Shown: piece after piece, positions 1 to 53,700 of the stretch
Numbering within the stretch: the stretch's first letter is position 1
Layout: the number at the start of each line of letters is the position of its first letter
Origin: Aspidapion aeneum
Taxonomy: Eukaryota; Arthropoda; Insecta; Coleoptera; Brentidae
Length of the DNA: 64,000 bases
Direction: 5' to 3'
Assembly: GCA_963576565.1 (NCBI GenBank)
Contig: OY755046.1
Location: 63,399,379 to 63,463,378 of the forward strand
Notes under the pieces: generated by a model
What the model was told of the DNA's origin: nothing
The model's input: only the letters and a program-made list of their open reading frames with translations
The model's database searches: none
Made by a program: the position numbers and the translations under genes

Positions 1-515
1 TATAAATGTAAAGTTATGTATTTTTTAAGACTGAAAGATACTATGATAAAACTGTAAAAATTTTTTTTAAAACACCAACCTTTTAATTTACTTTCCTTTC
101 CTATAAATGTAAATTTATATAAAAGTAACATTGCCCACTTCCAGAAACGCTAAAGAGCTGAGCTTTGGAAGACTGATAGAAACTATGATAAAACCATGGG
201 AAAAAATTTAAAAACTCCAAAATTTTCATTTACTCTCCTCCCCTATAAATATAAAGTTATGTAAAAGTAACATCACCAACTTCCAGAAACGCCAGAGAGC
301 TGAAGCATTGGAAGACTGATAGGAACTATGATAAAACTATAGGAAAAAGTTTAAAAACATAAAAATTTTAATTTTCTTCCCTCCTCTATAACATGTAAAG
401 TTATGTAAATTAACATTGTACACTATCAGAAACGCTAGAGAGCTGAGCTTTGGAAGGCTGATAGGAACTCTGATAAAACCATGGGAAAAAATTAAATAAC
501 CTCAACATTTTAAGT
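1..515. repeat. Tandem repeat, about 142-bp unit
   Basis: The motif CAGAAACGC followed by AGAGCTGA recurs near 141, 283 and 426, each followed by a tract containing ACTATGATAAAA and TATAAATGTAAAGTTATGT. At least 3.5 units are present and the array continues left of the window. The same unit occurs in reverse orientation at about 28860-29215, so it belongs to a dispersed repeat (repeat X) that also includes 3913-4310. Confidence 0.8.
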
Positions 516-550
516 AAGGTATTGCAAAAGTTGAACAATATTCCGCATAT

Positions 551-2167
551 TTAAAAAATTAAATATGATCCAATATATGACGTTTTCCACTCAGTTGGTA
601 CTACAGCTCCATTTAAATATCTTTGGAAAAGATTCCGTAATCTCCAAAACAATTCTTCAGTGCCATATTTAATAAGTTCAGCTGGGATATTTCCGGGTCC
701 GGCAGATTTACCGCTTTTTAAGGTTTTGCACACGTTTTTGACCTCAGATATTGTGAGGGGTACTGGAGATCCCATCGTTCTAATGATATTGTCTCTTTCG
801 TCTTCCTTGAATTCTGCTCTATCTTCAGTTAAAAGTTTTTTTAAATGCTCATCCCATTCTTTGTCTGGTATTGGTGAAATAATATCTCTGCATGTTTCTT
901 TTTTGATCGATCTTATAGTTTTCCAGCTTTCGGTACTTCTCCTACCTCCTAAGTAAGAATCTATTTTCTGACACTTTTGCATCCATGATTGATTTTTCTT
1001 ATCACTGATCATTCTTCTCACCTTTGATTGCGCGATTTTGTATTCTTCTCTGCTTCTATCTGTCTTTTGGGATAAGTATGTGTGATATAATTTCCTTTTT
1101 TCCTCTATTTCACTTTCAATCTCAGCATCCCACCAGTATGGTTTTGTTCTTTTAGGAGTTTCTTCCACTAATCCTAGTGCTTCTTTTGCAGCTTGATGGA
1201 TGCTTAATGTGATACATTCGTATTCCTCATATGGGGTTTCACCTGAACTTGAATTAAGTTTATCGTTCAGTCTCTTTTTGTATAAGTTTTTTACGCTGTC
1301 ATGTTCTAGGCTTAGTAGATTATATTGACAGTGATCAATTTCCTCATTCACTGTATCATCAAGATTTTGTTGATGGAGGCTTCGGCCTTGATAAGAAAAG
1401 AGAACTTTGGTCTCCAGAAAATAGTGATCACTTCCGCATGTTGATCCACGCTTTGTTCTGACATCTTGAATTTTTAGTTTTGTCTTTTGTTTAGTGATAA
1501 GATAATCAATGACGGATTTCAGGTTTTGTGAGGGTTTGGTCCAGGTATATTTGTGTATTTTCTTATGTTGGAAAAAACCGTTTTGGATTTTTAGGTCTAA
1601 TTGCACACATACTGTGATAAGCCGGTTTCCATTGTCATTAACAACATCTTCTCCATATTGGCCAACTGTCAGATCATTTACTCTGTTACCTGTTCTACTA
1701 TTTAAATCTCCCAATATTACAATTTCTCTAGATATACTTACTGCTGATATGTCATTGTGGATTTCTTCAAAAAAATTGTCTTTCACGGCTACATTTGCAT
1801 CGTCATTATACGCATAGATCCCAAAAATCGTAAGTCTCATTCCTTTTATTGTTATATTCATTCTTATTAGCCGTTCATTTACTGCTTCCCAGTTGGTGAT
1901 AAATTTTCTAAATCTTTTGTTGACCAAAATAGATACTTCTTGTTGAGCATGTTTTTCTTTTGCCACTCCGCTATAGAAATGGTTATACTGTCCTAGGTTT
2001 TCAGATCCTTTTCCTTTCTTCTTCGTTTCTGTTAGTACAGCAAGGTCAACCTTCATTCTGCTGCACTCATGTACTATTTCATTCACTTTTCGACTCATTC
2101 CTTGTACGTTCCATGTACCAAAAATCATATTCCTGTTTCTTTGCTTGGTTCGTCTTAGGTTTTTCAT
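551..2167 (-). pseudogene. LINE ORF, inverted 5' part: APE endonuclease plus RT N-terminus
   Basis: Open from ATG at 2167 to the inversion break at about 575; the last few codons read into flanking DNA. The first 230 residues are an exonuclease-endonuclease-phosphatase fold (nicks target DNA), with the catalytic-type motifs TETKKKGKG, GDLNSRTG and GSDHYFLE. A basic linker follows, then the RT fingers motif LKSGKSAGPGNIPAELIKYG. It lacks the catalytic palm, which is on the other strand at 2681-3601, so it cannot encode a full protein. Confidence 0.85.
560..574. repeat. 15-bp target-site duplication, left copy
   Basis: TAAATATGATCCAAT here is repeated exactly at 3898-3912 and brackets the LINE insertion 575-3897. 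Confidence 0.85.
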
Positions 2168-3897
2168 TTCTTTCCGAGGCGTTTGATTGGGTTTTTTAAC
2201 AGTGTACGTTTTTTCCGGGTATCAGAGAGTTAGTCTAATGCCCCAACCCCCACCCTGGAGGACCAGGTGATTTTTGATCGAGGTTTTCTTCCCCTAGCCT
2301 TTGACGATTCCAACGCCGGTACTACAAGGCAGCATCTTCTTCTTTTATACTCTCCCTAAAAGAAAGGGTTGCCACCTGCGCTATGATCACCGTACCGAGG
2401 TCCATCCTCTCCGCCTTTCATACCGATGTGGTCTTCTCCCGTAACCCTGGGAATGGGACCCTAAACAGGTGCTAACTATCCGGGTCAGAGAGTAACTGGA
2501 ATCTACGGAGGGCAGGGGTCGATTCATTTCCCCTGATAGACATCTGACGAGGTCTAACCCGTACCCGTATATATATCCACAATACACAAAAAAGGAAGGA
2601 AAGATATATGTGACAATTATAGAGGTATATCTGTAACTAGTACGCTAAGCAGAATATATGGCAAAATAATAAGAAATAAAGTGGAGAGCGAATATAAAGA
2701 TATGGAGGCAGAAGAACAAGCTGGTTTCAGGGCGGGTAGATCGACTTCAGATCATCTCTTTTGTATAACCCAAGTTATTGAAAAGAAAATGGCATACGGA
2801 CAAGAGCTCCATCTGCTTTACGTAGATTTGCAGAAGGCATATGATAGTATACCACTAAATCTACTTTGGAAAGCGTTGGAAAAGACAAACATAAGCGTAC
2901 AACTAATTAAGGCCATCAAAGAGTTATACCGCAATAGTAAGGCAAAAGTTAAAATAAAAGGAAAACTAACCAAAGGCTTTCAAGTAAATAAAGGTCTTAA
3001 ACAAGGTTGCTGTATCTCGCCTACGCTCTTCAAGATATATTTGGAACAGGTCCTTAAAGTCTGGAAGAGAAAATGCCAAAACATGGGAATTCCTTTGGAT
3101 GAAACCACCTTGTATACTTTATGTTTCGCCGATGATCAGATAGTGGTGGCTCAGGATTATGACGACCTCGAATATATGACACGAAAACTAATAGAAGAGT
3201 ACAATAAGTGGGGACTAGAGGTTAATATCAATAAGACAGAGTATATGTGTATTGGTGGAACGAAACAGGATCTAATATTAAATACTGGGCAGCGAATTCA
3301 GTCCTGTGATGAGTATAAATACTTGGGTCTAAAAATTACAGCTGACGGAACACTAGACAAAGCTATAAAAGATAGAAACGTACAAGGAAGAAAAGCAATA
3401 ACTTTATTAAATGGAATAATTTGGGATCAGAGTATATCAAAACATAACAAAAAGCTTATATATAACACCATTGTTAAAAGTATTATTAAGTATGGCCAAT
3501 CAAAGATAGAACAGAAAAAATGCTTTCCGCTACGGAGATGGACTATTGGAGAAGAGCAGCAGGGAAATCAAAAAGAGAAAGAGTTACCAATCAAAGAATA
3601 AGAGAAATTATGACAGTGGGTGAACGTACTCTAGTGGATGATATAAGAACAAAACAATTGGTGTGGTACGGACATGTACAAAGAATGGATGATGGAAGAC
3701 TACCTAAACAAATATTACAATGGAAACCAACTGGCCGAAGAAAACGAGGAAGGCCGAGGAGAAGCTGGAGAGAAGGAATAGATAGTGAAATAAGAATAAG
3801 AGGCCTAGATGATGAATTATGGGCAAACAGAAACGAGTGGAGATTGGGTATCGGAAGACGTAGAACGTTGTGAAACCGATAAATATATATATATATA
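575..3897. mobile_element. APE-type LINE with twin-priming (5' inversion) structure
   Basis: One LINE insertion in two opposed pieces. The minus-strand piece (about 2586 down to 575) holds the 5' UTR, an APE-type endonuclease (FGTWNVQGM, GDLNSRTG, SDHYFLETK) and the start of RT, ending after VPTEWKTSYI. The plus-strand piece (about 2587-3897) resumes RT at KKGRKDICDNYRG and runs to the 3' end, which finishes in a TA-rich tail rather than poly(A). Flanking 15-bp duplications confirm a single insertion event. Clade not fixed; the endonuclease resembles RTE-like 'craniofacial development protein 2' relatives. Confidence 0.88.
2592..3873 (+). pseudogene. LINE ORF, 3' part: reverse transcriptase palm and C-terminal domain
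   Basis: Starts at DNYRGISVTSTLSRIYGK; carries QAGFRAGRSTSDH, LYVDLQKAYDS, GLKQGCCISPTLFK and the catalytic box LCFADDQIVVAQ (FADD instead of the common YADD), then YLGLKITADG. Compared with the copy at 5019-6005, about 13 bp are missing near 3490, so the frame shifts; the C-terminal part continues in another frame (3520-3873, QLVWYGHVQRMDDGRLPKQ and a basic GRRKRGRPRRSW). Inactive copy. Confidence 0.88.
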
Positions 3898-3912
3898 TAA
3901 ATATGATCCAAT

Positions 3913-4320
3913 TCCTTTAAAAAAGTTGTGAAATCATAACAAAAACATTTCTTGTAAAAAAGCCAAGTACGCGAAAATGGCATTCCGTAAAAAGAATTGA
4001 GATAAAAGTAAAGCCAAGTTCTCCAATACAAATTTCAAAATAAAAGGTTCTTACTAGTTTGGAAATGTTTTTCTAAACTTGGCTATTACGGCTGTAAATG
4101 ACTCTTAGGTATAATTCTAAATTGAATAAAAAGAAGTGGCTGTAATAGCAAAGTTTTAAAAAACATTTTCAAACTATAGTAAGAACCTTTCATTTTGAAA
4201 TTTGTATTGGAGAACTTAGCTTTACTTTTATCTCAATTCTTTTTACGGAATACCATTTTCGCGTACTTGACATTTTTTTACATGAAATGTTTTTCTTATG
4301 ATACAATTCTTATTCAATTC
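3913..4320. repeat. Foldback part of repeat X
   Basis: Long imperfect inverted repeat: the arm at about 3955-4105 (GCCAAGTACGCGAAAATGG ... TTGGAAATGTTTTTCTAAAC) is matched in reverse by about 4140-4275. The same sequence flanks the pogo relic at 27.7-28.8 kb, where the site of the 575-3897 LINE is still empty. Ends of the element not resolved. Confidence 0.75.
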
Positions 4321-4391
4321 TTAATGTGATTGTTATTGTAATGTATATGAATTTTTTTCAAAAATTGACAACCATCTCCAATGTGTTTTAG

Positions 4392-47422
<43,031 letters not shown>

Positions 47423-47737
47423 AGCAAAAATATATGTTTTTAAAAATAACTTGCAGTTTTGTGTGAGAAATAAAAAAGGAAGCTCCTTTATTTCAGTCAA
47501 AATTAAACAATAATGCTTTGTAAATTAGATGCGGTTCAAACCAATGTTCAAACTAGCACAGAAAAATAAATTGATAATGAAATAAAAATTTATTGATGCA
47601 TGTTTTTGTAATACATATTCGCACTTAGTTATGGTATAATGTACCTAATTAAATGTGTTTTCTCTTTTTTTAATGTATTATTTAATACCTTATGCGTGTG
47701 TGATGCGTGTTGTTATAATTTTATTTATGAAAAAAAA
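47423..47737. other. SANBR 3' UTR / TPC1 upstream region
   Basis: 315 bp between the SANBR-like stop and the TPC1 start, both on the + strand. AATAAA words follow the stop at about 47468 and 47566 and could end the SANBR transcript. No promoter motif assigned for TPC1. Confidence 0.4.
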
Positions 47738-50700
47738 ATGGAACCCATTCTTCAACCGTTAAAACAATCCAGATTACCCATCGCAGCCACCAAAAATCCA
47801 TTTTTTTTTGTAAAGAACCATCTCAGTAAGTACCTGCTTCTTCGTTTTTTTGAATATTTTCGATTTATAATCTATTTAAAATCTCTTATAATGTTGTTTG
47901 AAGGGGTTCTTAATTTTAACAATTTTTTACACAGTTTGTGAATAATCCCAACAAATCTCTTTCAAAAGAAAAATCCTCACAGTGCCCTTATCAAAAATCT
48001 AACCTCACTCCATAACTTGTCATAAATATCACACGCTGAATTCACTTCGACTCGAATCCAAACATTTTGATCACTTTAACACGCGCACGAAAAGGATAAC
48101 AACAAATTAAGTTAGATTGAATGTATGTTTGTAAACCTTTATGTTTATTGACCTTTTGAGGTCTTTCTTGGTCCTGTTAATTTTTTTAGGTCGCCAACAA
48201 AAGGACCACAATAGGATGACAGCGGCCTCGAGGGGCTCCCCTGACGATGATGGGTACCAAAGGTTTGCCCAGAACGTAATTGAGGACCCTACCAATGTTT
48301 CCTACGGTTCAGCCAGTACCAGTATGTATACCTACTTGGTTTTATTCATGTTTTAGTATCAAATTATAACTAGTGCTTAAATCATGCACTAAAGTTATGT
48401 TTGCTTAGTAGTAATAGCAATGAGTATTATCTTTCCAATGACAAATATGCTTTTATAATTTATAGAGGTTTTGTCTTAAGATTATTGTATAGTAGACAAA
48501 ATTACCTTTTCATAGTGGTATTGCATGTTTCTTTGACATGCACAAGTTAAGAAATTTAGGTGTAGGAATATTCCGCGATATGATATATGTAGAAATGTAA
48601 GTGTTTCTTGCAGTTTTCTCCTAAATTATGGAGCCTGTAGATTTTGATTTGGGCCAAATGTATATCACAAGTGGTTAACTTCTCGTAGATGAACTACACA
48701 ATAGTGAAGCTATTTTTTAAGTCATGATCAGAGAAAAATAAGGCTATTTGATAATTTTACAAGGTGATATGATGAGCAACTTTAGAAATGATATACCTCT
48801 ATTTTTAGAAGTCGAAGACAAGAGGTTAAAAATATTTTTAGGAAGCATTTTTTCTTATCTACAAATTTTCAAATCTTATCTACAAGTAGGTAACTGTTAT
48901 TAAGTATTTTATAAATCCCTTTGTCTCAGATTTTTCACTGTAGGTATTTGTTACCACTTAATTTATTTAATTAGATTTTACAGTAGGTACTTAAATAGGT
49001 ACCATTGTATCGTCAGTGTATATAAAAATAAAACAAACAAGTAAAGTTGCCTGGTTTTTGAAATTAAGATGATTTTATGTAGGTTTTATGTAGATATATC
49101 ACATAAAAAATCTTATCTAAATGTGAAAAATTATTGCAAAAGTGTAAATTAATCATACAACAGTCATTGCCATTTACACACTAAATTTGGTTGCTATTTT
49201 AGTGAATATTTAACAAAAATAAAAAAAATTATAAATATTTCGATTACATAATAATTTTAATAGTTCAATAAAATAAGTATCTTATGACCATTTTTACCAG
49301 AGTATTTTCCATTACAGATCCATTGGATGAGATGGGGAGTCGGTCCAGTCTTAGTAGAGACATGGACAGTTCAGAAATTGACCATTGGGAAATGAACTAC
49401 CATGAGGCTGCAATATTTTTGGAGGTATGTATCTACTAAAACATTCATTTTTGCTTCAGTGTAAAGCAAGTTTTATCTGTTTTTAAAACGTTTCTACAAG
49501 GTGAATTCATATCAAATCAACCAAAGGTTTGATTATTTTTGGTACATTTATTATACCCATACAGAGAATAAAAAAAAATCTGATTCTTGGTGTTTTTTTA
49601 AATAAAATTTTGAAAATCAAAAGAAATTCCAGTTTGTCCCAAAAACGTCCTAGCAAAAACTAAGATATCTTGAGAAATACCTACAGCAGGGTATTGATAT
49701 AGGGCTTATTTAAAAGATTTTAAAATGATTTTTTTATAAAAAAGAAAATTAAAATTTGAACAAAAAAAATGTGTTTTTATATATTTTTTTAAAGTTTTTT
49801 TTAACAATATACACTTGTTTTCAAATTTCAGAAACGACAAATGAAATGTTCATGTTGAAAAAAAAATGTTAATAATAAACATACATGTTAAAATAGTAAA
49901 AAAAAATATTTTTTTTTATAAAATATACACAGAACAGCATTTTTTTAAATATTTTTTTCTATAAAAAAAGTCAAATTGATTTGTTAAAAAAAATCAGTTG
50001 TTTTTCTTTGGATTTGCTTTTCATAGTTTATCAAGAATATTACCGTTTTCGTATTAAATACAGTCGAACCTCTCTAACTAAAACTTAAAGGGACAACCAA
50101 AACAGTTCGAGTTATAGAAAGTTCGAGTTATAGAAATTCGAGTTATATAAATAGGTTAAAATACATATAAAAAGTGCAGGGACCACTTAAAAGGTCCGAG
50201 TTATAGAGAGGTTCGAGTTAGAGAGGTTCGACTGTATATATAATATAAAAACGACTTTTTTGAGAACTTATTATTTTCAAATTAGTTTAAAAAAAAAAAA
50301 ATACATCATGTGATACCTAATTTTAGTACATGTTTAAGCCAAATTGGCAGTTTTTTTGAATTTTAAAATTAAATTAAAAGAAACTACTGATCAGAAAAAT
50401 GTGAAATTTGGCATTTTTCATCTTCTTTTCCTCTTTATTTATGGGCAAAACAAATGTATCAATAATCGGTGAGATAGTCTGCCAAACCTCCTTTCTCCTT
50501 TGTTCTTTATTTGAAATGACCCTATAGTATCTTTTGAGCCTGTGTTAAATAGGTATCAACTTTGCAGAAAATTTCATCTAGATAAAACATTTTAGGAAGG
50601 CGAGAACAATGAAAAATTCGATTCCCATCCCAGGCACCCATCAGCCTTACCAGCTTACCTGTTGGTACACAATCAATGGTACTATGGGCTAGATCTGACA

Positions 50701-53700
50701 TTTTCTTTAGTTCTTTTATCTCTAGGTAATAATACACATATAAAAGTAGCTTCTTTTGGATTTCGGAAATGGTAAATAATAAAAAATAGAAGGCACAAAA
50801 AAATTTGTTACATCCTTAGATTGGCTATGGTCCCTCATACAAAACTACCAAATAAAGTAAAAAAATAAATGGAAGTGATACCTTTCTAGCCCATAAGCAG
50901 ACTCCAAGTAAACTCCATGCGATCTCAACCTTGAAAACAGTTTTTTGTAAATATCTCCGAAACGGAAGTTCCTACGAAGTTTTTGGTTACAAATTTATAA
51001 AAAAATATGCTTATATTCCGAAAACCGCGCATAGATGCAATACTTCGTTAAAACGTTAGCATTTAAAAAACTTTTAACTGTCAAAAGACTGGCATTAACA
51101 TTGATGAATTTTAACCCAAATCTAATTAGCTAGTTACAGTGTCGAACACTATTTTACCTGAAAATTTCACGAAAATCGGTTCAGCGGTTTAGGAGTTATC
51201 GTGTTACGGACATACATACACACACACATAGATATCACGACTATATATCGCACCCCCGCTAAAAAATAGTCACAACTCAAAAAACATTGTTTTGAGAAAA
51301 TCGCTGTTAAAGAATTTAGTTCATTAGAGAGATTCATTTTTCACTTACATGACAAATTACGAGTTCACATGTTATTTTATATCAACAGGAACCTATTAAC
51401 TCAATGTAATTGGTGCAGTACGTTTCTCAGAAAAAATGATTTTTGTCGTTTTTAGTTAAAAAAAAGACAAAAACCCGATATTGTGACACTTTTTTAGAAC
51501 AAGGCATCATGACATTGTAAATTAGGATGTCACGCAGGATGGTAAATAATATAAAAAAAGAAAACAAATAAAGAAGAAACTTTATATTTATTTTTACAAT
51601 GAGTTATAAAATGCTGAAGAACAACTGGGAATGTGATTATTCTCTAATAAATTCAAAAGATTTTTTTCTTATTCTCCTTAATTCTAAGTACACTGAACAA
51701 TTCGAAAAAACAGTAACAACACAAAAAAGAACAGTATTTTACTTGTTATATGCGTCAGATTTAACCAATAGTTCACACGAAAACCTTCACAACTCGAAAT
51801 GTGACTCTTTTCAGAATGAAACTCCACGTTCACGCTGTTATAAAGTCAAAAGTGACACTGTAAAGGAACGCCTCCTCAGATAAACTGGACAAAATAAAAG
51901 AGTCACATCGCCATTTCGCGGTGAATTGTCGAAACATAAATGTGACGCTTTTATTGAAGAAAGTACAAGTTATTTCGATGATGGTGGCAGGTTTATCTCA
52001 ATAAGGGCGATTTTTGAGTTGTGACTCTTTTTCAGCGAGTGTGCGATATGCTTAGATAGGTCAAAATAACACATTTTCGGCGTTATCTAAAAAAAAAATC
52101 GTCGAAAACAATACCTTCTCTAGCCATTGCTGCGCGGGCTAGGAAATATCAATTGTTTTTTCTTAGAATAATTTTGGTAACGCCAAAAATGTGTTAATTG
52201 GATGTATTTTGACCTATCCTAGCAATATCGTCGTGATGTCTGTCTCTGTGTGTGTGTATATATTATTTCTGTCCGTAACACGATAGCTCCTAAACCGCTG
52301 AACCGATTTTTATAAAATTTTCAGGTAAAATAGTGTTCGACACTCTTACGAGCTGATTAGATTGGTCAAAATCCATTAATACACTGTTTTCGGAATATAG
52401 TAGACCATATTTTGCTCAATAATTCGGGTTATAACCAAAAACTTCGTAGGAGCTTTAGTTTCTGAAATATTTACAAAAGACTTTTCAGGGCTTATATATA
52501 TCATCATGGCTTCACTTGGAGTGTGATAATAGGCTAGCTAGGAAGGCATCCATCATGGATCACTTTTTTTCTAATTTAACGAAAATTGTGTATCTTACCG
52601 TTTCCAAAATTCCTAAAGTTAGTTACTTTTATCTGGTACAGCTGGTTTCAATAAATTTAGTTACGACTCTTAAAACAATTTTTTCCGAAATTTGAGCAGT
52701 GTATTTATATTGTAATTGTTTTTAAATCAATCAAATTCAAAATGACACTGTCACCTTATTTCAAAATAATTTTAAAACTAATATCAATGGCTCCACCAAG
52801 GCCAACATAAAAATAGAGGCCACGACCCTGAAAAAAATCAGCTGTTCTCCCGGGGCTGAATTTTACATTGGGTCTTATGGGAGGTCAGACGTCTTTTTAT
52901 GATATTTTCAAAATGGCACTACAGATTTCCGCAAAATTTCAGTGAAATATTCTCAGACACCATCCCGATATTTCACCAAAGGTTTGTAAGGAAGCAACAT
53001 GATTAAAAGGTTAAAATCTTCAAGATTTAGCATTCCTTATTTTGAATTCAAATTACCCGCCATGTACAGTCGGGGACTTTTTAAATTGCCGTTGTATTTT
53101 TTTTCTTTCAAAATTAATCATTTGAAGAAATAAAATTAAAAAAAAATTTAAATATGTATTTATACAGACAGAGGTAAGGTTTACAATTTTTTTGTTTTCG
53201 TTTAAAATACTTTTCCGAATTTTAAATAAGAATATTTTTTATTTTCGAGGGCGGCCATTTAAAAAGTCCCCGACTGTACCACATGCCAACTGTTATATTT
53301 GACATGTATTTGACTTTGTCATATGTGATTGTCACATTCGCTTCTGCTTTAAACTTAAGTTTTGTGTGAGCTTATGAAGCGGCTATGAAAAATTAGGGCT
53401 TACTATACATTTTAAAAAAATTGTTCTGCCAGAATAAAGTAAAAACAATCTCAAAAACGGCTTTATTTAAAAAAAATCAAATATCCATGAACCGTCATTC
53501 CAACTTCAATATTTTAAAGACAATCAGCTATGTCGTAACGTGACCATCAAAAAAAAAATCAGCCCCGGATGTGACGTCAACAAAGTGGAGAATCGTGGCC
53601 CGTCCATTTTGATAGCCCTGGCTCCACATACAACATTAGAAATGAAAGCTAGAATGGTTACCAAACTGGAAAATGCTGTTGCTGAAGAGTTTCATGTCTC

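Noticed and set aside
1509..2199. Plus-strand frames opposite the LINE endonuclease
   Set aside because: Antisense shadows of the endonuclease/RT frame at 551-2167.
51599..51883. 94-codon frame as a host exon of TPC1
   Set aside because: Does not match TPC1; the exon expected between 49424 and 56151 was found at 50596-50725 with correct phases.
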